From: Parascardovia denticolens DSM 10105 = JCM 12538 | Lineage (GTDB): Bacteria; Actinomycetota; Actinomycetes; Actinomycetales; Bifidobacteriaceae | Assembly (NCBI RefSeq): GCF_001042675.1 | Contig: NZ_AP012333.1 | Coordinates: 1 to 64,000, forward strand | Direction: 5' to 3' | Length of the DNA stretch: 64,000 bases | Part shown: piece by piece, positions 1 to 7,742 of the stretch | Layout of the letters: the number at the start of each line of letters is the position of its first letter | How positions within the stretch are numbered: position 1 is the first letter of the stretch | Program-made: the position numbers and the translations under genes | Notes under the pieces: generated by a model | Told to the model about the DNA's origin: nothing | Database searches by the model: none | Seen by the model: only the letters and a program-made list of their open reading frames with translations

Positions 1-1842
1 ATGGCCGATGATCAGTGGAGTGCGACTGCAGGCGCACAAGAGCTGTGGTCGGCGACCCTCTCCTACATGGACGACCAGGGCTATCTCAGCCCCCGTGACA
101 GCCGTTTTCTGAGGTCCATCGCCGTGGTCGGTCTGTTCGATACCATGCTTATCCTGTCCGTCGCCGACGACGCCGCCCGCGCGACCTTGGAAAACAAGCT
201 CAATGCCGACATCACCGAATGTTTGAGTCATATGGCCCAGAAGGCCATGACCTTCATCGTCAAGATCGATCAACCGGACAATCAGCCAGACAAGGGAGAG
301 ACCGAGACAAAGGAAACTGGGCCATCCATCCCCGGGTCCCCTGCGCAGCCGGAATCTGACTCCGCTTTCCCCACCAGGACGGACCAAAGCGCTCAATCAC
401 CTCAGACTTCTCAACCGCCGCGGTTTTCTCAACCCCAACCGCCGCAATCTCCACGACCCCAAAGGGAAGAGAGGGGGGAGGGAGGGGAGGGTAAAGGAGA
501 AAAGACCAATGAAACCTATCGTTATGGGCTTGATCCTTATCAGCCGGCCAGCTACGGGATGCATCAGGACAACCGCAGCCGAGCGGATGTGGATCAGTCG
601 GAATCCGGACCCATTTCGCAAACCGAACAGATTTCGGCTTTCACGGATTCCTCGGATAACAAAACGCAGCAAAATTCTTTCCAGGGTTCTTTCCAAGGCT
701 CTTTCCCGTCGGAGAACCTGCCTTTCGAAGAGGTGACAGACGAGGACGAAGGTCCCAAGCTGCAGAGCGCCCAAACCGCGCGCAACGCCATCACCCATCT
801 GAATCCTTTCGCGACTTTCGATACCTTCGTACAAGGGACCTCCAACCGATTCGCCAAATCCGCGGCCGTCATGGTGGCCGAGTCGCCGGGGACGGTGGAT
901 TACAACCCTCTTTTCATCTACGGGGAGTCCGGTTTGGGGAAGACCCATCTGCTCAACGCCATCGGCAACTACGTCCTGCGCCAAGACCCCACTATGATCG
1001 TGCGCTATGTGACCGCCGAGGAATTCGTCAACGACTTCGTTTCCGCCTTGGCTGCGGGAGCCCGCAAACAGGCGGCTTTGGCCAATTTCACCAAAAAATA
1101 CAGGAACGTGGACGTCCTTTTGCTGGATGACATCCAGTTCTTCCGCGGGTCCGAGACCATGGAACAGTTCTTCCACACTTTCAACGAGCTGGTCAGCACA
1201 GGCAAACAAATCGTCATCGCGTCCGATGTGGCCCCCAACCATCTCAAAGGTTTCAACGAACGCCTGCGCACCCGCTTCAACAACGGTTTGGTCGTGGACG
1301 TGGCCCCGCCCGAAAAGGACACCCGTCTGGCCATCCTCAGACTCAAGGCCTCGAACAGCAATATCGAGGTTCCGGCGGACGTTTTGGATTACATCGCCGA
1401 TAAAATCACCGACAGCGTCCGTGAACTGGAAGGAGCCCTGACCAGGGTCACGGCCATCGCCACCCTGAACAACCAGCCGGTGACCCACAGCCTGGCTGAA
1501 CAGACTTTGCATGATTTCTTCAATTCCGACGTGGAAGTGACCCCGACGAACATCATCACCAACGTCGCCCAGCATTATCAGCTTACTTTCGACGACATCG
1601 TCGGCCCTTCCCGCACCAAGAACGTGGCCGAAGCGCGACAGGTCTCCATGTACCTAATCCGCGAAATGACCGGCCTTTCTTTGGTGGACATCGGAGAGGT
1701 CTTCGGCGGCCGCGACCATTCCACCGTGATGCACGCCTGCAAGAAGGTGGCCAACGAAATCAGCGAGAAACGGAACCTTTACAACAACGTCAACGAAATC
1801 ACCATGCGGATCAAGCAGGCTGATTCCCCGAAGACGGTCTGA
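1..1842 (+). CDS. dnaA: Chromosomal replication initiator protein DnaA
   Basis: DnaA binds DnaA boxes at oriC, melts the origin and loads the replicative helicase. The 613-residue product has the N-terminal domain I (about 1-85), a long low-complexity linker rich in P, Q, S and E (about 90-260), an AAA+ domain starting near residue 267 with Walker A GESGLGKT (308-315) and Walker B ending in D376-D377, and the C-terminal DNA-binding signature GGRDHSTVMHA (569-579). The linker contains a short repeat (FQGSFQGSF), and total length is about 100 residues above many family members because of it. The window begins at the ATG, so the promoter is not visible. Downstream lies the origin region and then dnaN. 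Identification is certain; the linker is the only unusual part. Confidence 0.98.
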   Translation: MADDQWSATAGAQELWSATLSYMDDQGYLSPRDSRFLRSIAVVGLFDTMLILSVADDAARATLENKLNADITECLSHMAQKAMTFIVKIDQPDNQPDKGETETKETGPSIPGSPAQPESDSAFPTRTDQSAQSPQTSQPPRFSQPQPPQSPRPQREERGEGGEGKGEKTNETYRYGLDPYQPASYGMHQDNRSRADVDQSESGPISQTEQISAFTDSSDNKTQQNSFQGSFQGSFPSENLPFEEVTDEDEGPKLQSAQTARNAITHLNPFATFDTFVQGTSNRFAKSAAVMVAESPGTVDYNPLFIYGESGLGKTHLLNAIGNYVLRQDPTMIVRYVTAEEFVNDFVSALAAGARKQAALANFTKKYRNVDVLLLDDIQFFRGSETMEQFFHTFNELVSTGKQIVIASDVAPNHLKGFNERLRTRFNNGLVVDVAPPEKDTRLAILRLKASNSNIEVPADVLDYIADKITDSVRELEGALTRVTAIATLNNQPVTHSLAEQTLHDFFNSDVEVTPTNIITNVAQHYQLTFDDIVGPSRTKNVAEARQVSMYLIREMTGLSLVDIGEVFGGRDHSTVMHACKKVANEISEKRNLYNNVNEITMRIKQADSPKTV

Positions 1843-2429
1843 TTGCCGTTTTTCTTTTCTTATTTTCTATTCTCGATTTCGACCTTCACCTAATCTATAG
1901 CCGAGAATGGTCTCCACTTGCTTCGGCGGCTTCTTTTATTGACCTTTCTTATTGGCTCTATTTCCTCGGCGATAAGTCAATTGTGAAGAAAGTTATCCAC
2001 AATAGTTTCCACATATATGGAATAAGTCAGGGGATAAGTGTTTCTTTTACGTGGACAAGTCGAGGATAAAAGGTGAATGAAATCAAGGTTTTTGAGGATA
2101 ATTTTTGCTCTCTCCGATGCTGGTGGATAAATCAGGAGTTATCCACAATTGATGAACGAGTTTTCCACAAGTGTCTTTTCGTCTTCACACTTGCAATTGA
2201 AGAGGAAAGACGACTTATCCACACAATCCACAGCACCTACAACGACTACTAAGTAATTTATAATATATCGTCGTTCTAGTTCTAGGATGAATCGGCAAAC
2301 AGAAAACATCAGAATGAACGCTTATCGTTTCATCGTTTCCCAAGCGGTCTTCACGCACCGCCCATCCTTGCCTGAGACGGCCCACCGATTACAATGGAAG
2401 GGTAGTGATTGACAGAACTGAGGTACGAC
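1843..2429. other. Putative chromosomal origin of replication (oriC)
   Basis: This 587-base noncoding gap between dnaA and dnaN holds several DnaA boxes. Three perfect TTATCCACA copies lie at 1993-2001, 2139-2147 and 2215-2223. Near matches lie at 2122-2130 (GGTGGATAA, reverse orientation) and 2161-2169 (TTTTCCACA), and further GGATAAGT-like variants occur around 2030-2080. An AT-rich stretch at about 2251-2270 is a candidate unwinding element. The dnaA-oriC-dnaN arrangement is standard in actinobacteria. No coding region is seen. Start of replication here is inferred, not shown. Confidence 0.9.
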
Positions 2430-3554
2430 ATGAAGGTTGAGGTTGACTCCGCCGCTTTTTCCGAGGCCGTCTCGTGGACGACCCGCATCATTCCCACCCG
2501 TCCCGCCACTCCCATCCTCGCAGGGGTCAAGTTGGAAGCGGCTGACGGGACCTTGCAGTTGAGCGCCTTCAATTACGAAGTCTCAGCCCGCAACCATATC
2601 GAAGCGGGGGTGGACGAGTCTGGAACCGTGGTCGTGCAAGGCAAACTCCTGGCTGATATCGCGAAGAGCCTGCCGGCAGGGAAGATCTACCTTTCCACCA
2701 GCGGGGCCAAAGTCACCATTGCAGCCGGAAAGTCCACTTTCTCCTTGCAGCTCATGCCTGAATCCGACTATCCCCAACTTCCTTCAGTCCCAGCCATCTT
2801 GGGATCCATTGACGGGGACACCTTCTCCCATGCCATTTCCCAAGCAACCGTGGCCATTTCGCGCGAAGAGACCCGGCCAGTGCTGACCGGCGTCAAAATG
2901 GTCTTCAGCGGCGACAAAGTGCAGATGACGGCGACCGACCGCTTCCGCCTGTCCCGGTCCACCTTCACTTGGAGCCCTTCAGCCGCCGATTTGGAAACTG
3001 AACTGCTGGTACGCGGGTCCCTGATGAGGGACGTGGCCCGATCCTTGGACGCCTCCCAGAACGTGGTCATCGGCTTCGACCCTGAGTCGCCCACCTTGGT
3101 CAGCTTCGACAACGCCGGCAAAGTCTCCACCGCCCAACTCATCGACGGGGAATTCCCGTCCGTGGACCGGCTTTTCGCCAGCGATTATCCCATTCATGTG
3201 GTCGTCAATAAAACCGACCTGATCGATGCCATCCGTCGCGTCTCCCTGGTGGCCGAACGCAACGCCCCGATCCGCATGAGTTTCGAAGGCAAGGAACTCA
3301 CCTTATCGGCCGGATCCTCCGATGAATCCCAAGCTCAGGAGACCCTGCCCATCGATATGGACGGGGAGCCGATCACCATCGCTTTCAATCCTTCCTACCT
3401 CCTGGAAGGCCTGGGGGCGATTTACGAGCCGTATGTCCGCATGAAGATGGTGGCTCCGACCAAGGCCGTGGAATTCAACGGACAGCAAGAGCAGGACGGG
3501 GACGAGTCTTTGGACTACCGCTATCTGCTGGTCCCGGTCCGATTCGTCAACTGA
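2430..3554 (+). CDS. dnaN: DNA polymerase III subunit beta (sliding clamp)
   Basis: The ring-shaped clamp encircles DNA and tethers polymerase III and repair proteins. The 374-residue product from ATG 2430 begins MKVEVDSAAF, the usual start of the first of three clamp domains, and ends YRYLLVPVRFVN, close to the universal clamp C-terminus. An upstream in-frame TTG at 2409 would add seven residues, but the purine-rich GAGGT at 2420-2424 and homology of the first domain favour 2430. It lies between oriC and recF in the conserved dnaA-dnaN-recF order and is co-directional with replication. Confidence 0.97.
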   Translation: MKVEVDSAAFSEAVSWTTRIIPTRPATPILAGVKLEAADGTLQLSAFNYEVSARNHIEAGVDESGTVVVQGKLLADIAKSLPAGKIYLSTSGAKVTIAAGKSTFSLQLMPESDYPQLPSVPAILGSIDGDTFSHAISQATVAISREETRPVLTGVKMVFSGDKVQMTATDRFRLSRSTFTWSPSAADLETELLVRGSLMRDVARSLDASQNVVIGFDPESPTLVSFDNAGKVSTAQLIDGEFPSVDRLFASDYPIHVVVNKTDLIDAIRRVSLVAERNAPIRMSFEGKELTLSAGSSDESQAQETLPIDMDGEPITIAFNPSYLLEGLGAIYEPYVRMKMVAPTKAVEFNGQQEQDGDESLDYRYLLVPVRFVN

Positions 3555-3615
3555 CCATCCGCCTAGCCGACTGCCTGCGTGGTTGGCTGGCCATCATCAC
3601 CTGATTCGCTGACTC

Positions 3616-4833
3616 ATGTACCTGTCCCGTCTCATCTTGGACGATTATCGCTCCTGGCCCCATTGTCTGGTGGATCTCACCCCTGGGGTCAATGTTTTGG
3701 TGGGCCATAATGGCCTGGGCAAAACCAACATCATGGAAGCCGTGGAATTCCTGTCCACCGGAGGCTCCCACCGGGTCCGTTCGTCCCAGCCTTTGGTAAG
3801 GCAAGGGGCGAAGGCCGCCACCATCCGGGCCAAGCTGGTCCAAGGCGATCGGGAGACCCAATACACGGTGACCATCCCCGGTCGCGGGGCCAACCGAGCC
3901 AAGATCAACAATGGGCCTTCCCTCTACATGCGGGACATCGTGGGCCAGGTGAAAACGGTCGTTTTCACCCCCGAAGACCAGCTGCTGATCTCTATGGACC
4001 CGGGCCATCGTCGTCGTTTTCTTGACGACGCCGGCGTGCAGCTGATCCGGCCTTATTACGATCTTCTTCAGCGCTACGCCCATGTGGCCAAACAAAGGGT
4101 GGCCCTCTTGAAGAGAATCTCCCAGGCCCGGTTCGGATCCAGCCCGTTCGGTGGTTTGGACGACCTTGACGCTTCATACGCCAGCCTGGAGGTTTGGACC
4201 GGCCAGCTCATCAACCTAGGGTTGGCGCTCACCCAGGAAAGGGCGGACATCTGCCAGCGGTTGTCCCCGATTTTCAACCGGACCTATCGCCATCTGGCCG
4301 GGGATGGTCAGGAGGCTCAGCTGCGTTACCTCCCCTCATTCGAGGAATTCTTGGAGATCGACCCGGCAGGGGATCAGGAGGTCGTCTTCGACCGGATCAG
4401 TCAGCACTTTCAGCGGCTTTTCGAAGGGGAGCTGGCCCAGGGTCGGAATCTGATCGGCCCCCACCGGGACGATGTGGAATTCGTCCTCAATGGCTTCCCG
4501 GCTAGGGATTACGCCTCCAACGGGGAGCTGTGGACCCTGTCTTTGGCCTTGAAGATGTCCCTTTTCCAGCTTCTCCTCAGGGTCGAGCAGGAGGGGGAGG
4601 AAGGCGAAGGCGGCGAACCGATTCTCATCCTGGATGACGTCTTCTCCCAATTGGATAACTCTCGGCGCGAGAAAATCGTGGATTTCGCCAGCAAGCAAGG
4701 ACAGGTCCTCATCACCGCCGCCTCCCCGGACGACCTTCCGCGGTCTTTCATCCAGAATCAGGCTTTGCCGGTCCAGATCATCGATGTTGAAGCGGTGGCC
4801 CGCAAGGCCCAGGAGGATTTCTTCCATGCCTGA
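3616..4833 (+). CDS. recF: DNA replication and repair protein RecF
   Basis: RecF is an SMC-like ABC ATPase that helps RecR load RecA at gapped DNA. The 405-residue product has Walker A GHNGLGKTN (residues 30-38), a central helical arm, and a C-terminal Walker B region ILILDDVFSQLD followed by a D-loop. Start at ATG 3616 gives MYLSRLILDDYRSW, typical for the family. No good ribosome-binding site is visible in the 61-base gap after dnaN. The last eight bases overlap the next gene, suggesting translational coupling. Confidence 0.97.
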   Translation: MYLSRLILDDYRSWPHCLVDLTPGVNVLVGHNGLGKTNIMEAVEFLSTGGSHRVRSSQPLVRQGAKAATIRAKLVQGDRETQYTVTIPGRGANRAKINNGPSLYMRDIVGQVKTVVFTPEDQLLISMDPGHRRRFLDDAGVQLIRPYYDLLQRYAHVAKQRVALLKRISQARFGSSPFGGLDDLDASYASLEVWTGQLINLGLALTQERADICQRLSPIFNRTYRHLAGDGQEAQLRYLPSFEEFLEIDPAGDQEVVFDRISQHFQRLFEGELAQGRNLIGPHRDDVEFVLNGFPARDYASNGELWTLSLALKMSLFQLLLRVEQEGEEGEGGEPILILDDVFSQLDNSRREKIVDFASKQGQVLITAASPDDLPRSFIQNQALPVQIIDVEAVARKAQEDFFHA

Positions 4834-5305
4834 CGAACCCGCGGTCGAGAAGCTGAAAATCAACCAAAGCGCTTTGCCTTCCGTCATTTACCAGCGTTAC
4901 CGGAGACTTTTCAAAGTCAAGAAAGACTGGGCCGTCATCAACGAGAAGGCCAGGGACAGCTTCGGCCAAAAAGGGCGGGATCCGCAGGACTTGGCCCGCG
5001 CCTTCGACAAGCTTTTCTCATCCCAAGGCGGCGTCTGGAAGATCAATATGATGATAGCCCGCTTGCATAACCAATGGGATCAGGTGGTGGGACTCCTGAA
5101 CGCCTCCCATTCCCGGGTGGCTTCCTATTCCGACGGGCTTCTGGTCGTCGCGGCGGACTCGCCGGTCTGGGCGAATCGACTGACCTACCTTGCCCCACAA
5201 ATCAGGAAGAAAGTGAGAAAGAAGCTGCCTGGATTGCCGGTCGATGAAGTGAAAATCACCGGTCCTCAGGCCCGCCGTAGCCGGTATTCGCACCGGATAC
5301 GGTGA
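4826..5305 (+). CDS. DUF721 (DciA-like) family protein
   Basis: This 159-residue protein belongs to the DUF721 family found between recF and gyrB across actinobacteria. Some family members (DciA) act as loaders or partners of the replicative helicase; that role is inferred here only from family and position. The C-terminal half (GGVWKINMMIARLHNQW onward, with SPVWANRLTYLAPQIRKKV) is the conserved KH-like domain; the N-terminus is charged. ATG 4826 is chosen because AGGAGG at 4811-4816 sits nine bases upstream. It overlaps the end of recF by eight bases. Confidence 0.9.
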   Translation: MPDEPAVEKLKINQSALPSVIYQRYRRLFKVKKDWAVINEKARDSFGQKGRDPQDLARAFDKLFSSQGGVWKINMMIARLHNQWDQVVGLLNASHSRVASYSDGLLVVAADSPVWANRLTYLAPQIRKKVRKKLPGLPVDEVKITGPQARRSRYSHRIR

Positions 5306-5350
5306 TTTCAAGGAATCTTCGCAAAAATGAGGCTAAATGCTTGGATAGTC

Positions 5351-5379
5351 CTGGATTTTTGGTATCCTATTCCTATAGT
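5351..5379 (+). promoter_or_regulatory. Candidate gyrB promoter
   Basis: CTGGAT at 5351-5356 and TATAGT at 5374-5379 are separated by 17 bases. An overlapping alternative is TTGGAT at 5341-5346 with TATCCT at 5363-5368. Both lie in the 234-base gap before gyrB. No operator was recognised. The call rests on hexamer matches only. Confidence 0.35.
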
Positions 5380-5539
5380 GTGTAAATGTGTTTAAGAGCC
5401 CTTTACGAGCTTTTTAGCACGGGATAGCTGGAAATTTTCCTCCGAAATGATGGTGAGCGGCCGCGAACTTGGCCGCTTCCTTCGTGTCAGGGGTCTGTGA
5501 AACCGGCTGACGCGGGATATGCGTCCGATGGGAGGTACT

Positions 5540-7633
5540 GTGGCGGACGGAACGCAGGACGACGAACTGAACTTGGAAGATCAAGGGGTCCAGGAGGACT
5601 CCTTGCTGTCCGGGGCTGAGCAATTGGATGACGAGATGCATCCGGACCATTATGATGCCAGCGATTTGCGGGTTCTGGAAGGCTTGGAGGCCGTCCGTAT
5701 CCGTCCCGGCATGTATATCGGTTCCACTGGCCCCCGGGGCTTGCACCACTTGGTCTATGAGATCGTGGACAATTCGGTGGACGAGGCTTTGGCCGGTTAC
5801 GCCACCCACATCGAGGTGACCATCCTGGAAGACAATGGCATCCGGGTGGTCGACGACGGCCGCGGAATCCCCGTGGACGAAGTGCCGGGCGAAGGCAAGT
5901 CCGGGGTGGAAACCGTGATGACCAAGCTTCATGCCGGCGGCAAGTTCGGTGGCGGCGGGTACGCCGTCTCCGGTGGCCTGCACGGGGTGGGCATTTCCGT
6001 GGTCAACGCCCTGTCCACCCGGGTGGACGTGGAAGTGCGGCGCCAAGGCTTCCATTGGACCCAGACTTACATCGACCAAAAGCCGATCGCTCCTTTGAAG
6101 AAAGGCCAGCCGATGGGGGAGGAGGAGACCACCGGCACCTCCGTCACCTTCTGGGCGGACCCGGCGATCTTCGATCAAACCGACTATGACTTCGAGACCT
6201 TGCGCGCCCGTTTCCAGCAGATGGCCTTCCTCAACAAGGGGCTGAAGATCAGCCTGACCGACCTCAGGTCCGTGGACCAGGCCGGGGACGAAGTGACCGG
6301 GGATGGCGACAATCCTTTGGAGGAACTGCATCAGACAGTCACCTACCAGTACGTCAACGGCATCGAAGATTACGTCAACTACCTGGTCAAGACCAAGAAG
6401 GCCAACCCCATCGAGGAAGACATCATCGCCTTGGACGCCGAAGACCCCCAGCAGGGGATTTCGGCCGAAATCGCCATGCAGTGGACCTCCGCCTACTCCG
6501 AATCCGTCCATACTTTCGCCAACACCATCTCCACGACCGAAGGCGGCACCCACGAGGAAGGCTTTCGCGCGGCCTTGACCAGCCTGGTCAACCGTTACGC
6601 CCGGGAGAAGGGGATCCTCAAAGACAAGGACGAGAACCTGTCCGGAGACGATGTGCGCGAAGGCCTGGTGGCCGTCATCTCCGTCAAGCTGACCGTCCCC
6701 CAGTTCGAAGGACAGACCAAGACCAAGCTGGGCAACGCCATCGCCAAGACCTTCGTCCAGCGGGTGATGACCGAGCGGATGAACGACTGGTTCGACGCCC
6801 ACCCCAATGAGGCCAAGGCCATCATCCAAAAGGGGATGGAGGCCGCCCGGGCCCGGCTGGCCGCCAAGAAGGCCCGCGAGACCACCCGGCGCAAATCCAT
6901 CTTCGAATCGGCCGGGATGCCTGACAAACTCAAGGATTGCCAGTCCTCCAACCCGGAGGAGTGCGAGCTTTTCATCGTGGAGGGCGATTCCGCAGGCGGT
7001 TCGGCCATTCAGGGACGCAATCCCATCACACAGGCCATCCTGCCCCTGCGAGGCAAGATCCTCAATACAGAGCGGGCCTCTTTCGACCGCATGATGAAGT
7101 CGGATACCATCGAATCCCTCATCACCGCCGTCGGCGGCGGGTATGGCGAGGATTTCGACATCAACAAGGTCCGCTACCACAAGATCATCATCATGGCCGA
7201 TGCCGATGTGGACGGCGCCCACATCGCCACCTTGAACCTGACCCTCTTCTTCCGGTATATAAGGCCTATGATTTACGCCGGTTACGTTTACGTGGCCATG
7301 CCTCCGCTTTACCGGCTCAAATGGACCAAGGGGCCGCACGACTTCGTCTATACCGACGCCGAACGCGACCGGGTGTTGGAGGAAGGCCGGTCCAAAGGCC
7401 GCCAGCTGCCCAAGGGCGAAGGAATCCAGCGCTACAAGGGTCTGGGCGAGATGACCTATCAGGAGCTGTGGGAGACCACCATGGATCCCGACCACCGCAT
7501 CCTCAAACAGATCCACATCGAAGACGCCGCCCAGGCAGATGAGACCTTCTCCATGCTCATGGGGGAGGACGTGGAACCCCGCCGCCTCTTCATCCAACGC
7601 AACGCCCATGACGCCCGCTTCATCGACGCCTGA
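5540..7633 (+). CDS. gyrB: DNA gyrase subunit B
   Basis: GyrB supplies the ATPase and TOPRIM parts of gyrase, which introduces negative supercoils. The product (697 residues) has the GHKL ATPase motifs IVDNSVDEA and GGLHGVGISV, a transducer domain, the TOPRIM motif FIVEGDSAGGSA, the metal-binding DADVDGAH, and the C-terminal QRYKGLGEM signature. GTG at 5540 is preferred because GGAGG at 5531-5535 precedes it; an upstream in-frame ATG at 5519 would add seven residues. The first 40 or so residues are an acidic extension. It is followed by gyrA after 109 bases containing a strong hairpin. Confidence 0.97.
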   Translation: MADGTQDDELNLEDQGVQEDSLLSGAEQLDDEMHPDHYDASDLRVLEGLEAVRIRPGMYIGSTGPRGLHHLVYEIVDNSVDEALAGYATHIEVTILEDNGIRVVDDGRGIPVDEVPGEGKSGVETVMTKLHAGGKFGGGGYAVSGGLHGVGISVVNALSTRVDVEVRRQGFHWTQTYIDQKPIAPLKKGQPMGEEETTGTSVTFWADPAIFDQTDYDFETLRARFQQMAFLNKGLKISLTDLRSVDQAGDEVTGDGDNPLEELHQTVTYQYVNGIEDYVNYLVKTKKANPIEEDIIALDAEDPQQGISAEIAMQWTSAYSESVHTFANTISTTEGGTHEEGFRAALTSLVNRYAREKGILKDKDENLSGDDVREGLVAVISVKLTVPQFEGQTKTKLGNAIAKTFVQRVMTERMNDWFDAHPNEAKAIIQKGMEAARARLAAKKARETTRRKSIFESAGMPDKLKDCQSSNPEECELFIVEGDSAGGSAIQGRNPITQAILPLRGKILNTERASFDRMMKSDTIESLITAVGGGYGEDFDINKVRYHKIIIMADADVDGAHIATLNLTLFFRYIRPMIYAGYVYVAMPPLYRLKWTKGPHDFVYTDAERDRVLEEGRSKGRQLPKGEGIQRYKGLGEMTYQELWETTMDPDHRILKQIHIEDAAQADETFSMLMGEDVEPRRLFIQRNAHDARFIDA

Positions 7634-7667
7634 TCCGGCGAAAACGAAGATCGATATGAACATGAAG

Positions 7668-7700
7668 CTGGCCGGAAGGCGCAGGAAGACTTTCGGCCAG
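7668..7700 (+). other. Intercistronic hairpin between gyrB and gyrA
   Basis: CTGGCCGGAAG (7668-7678) can pair with CTTTCGGCCAG (7690-7700) over 11 positions, including one G-U pair, with an 11-base loop. There is no T-tract after it, so it is not a standard terminator. It may influence mRNA processing or partial attenuation between the two gyrase genes, which is inference. Confidence 0.5.
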
Positions 7701-7742
7701 TCAAGAAGCAGTCATAAATCAAAGGATTAAGGAAAGACAATC

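Noticed and set aside
5414-7663. 749-codon reverse-strand frame over gyrB
   Set aside because: Antisense of a certain gene; composition (G, H, V, D rich) is the usual result of GC-rich codons read backwards. The same applies to reverse frames over gyrA, the GH3 gene and to + strand frames over 40.2-42.5 kb.
7656-7730. Possible 24-codon gene between gyrB and gyrA
   Set aside because: No ribosome-binding site, and its sequence coincides with the intercistronic hairpin.
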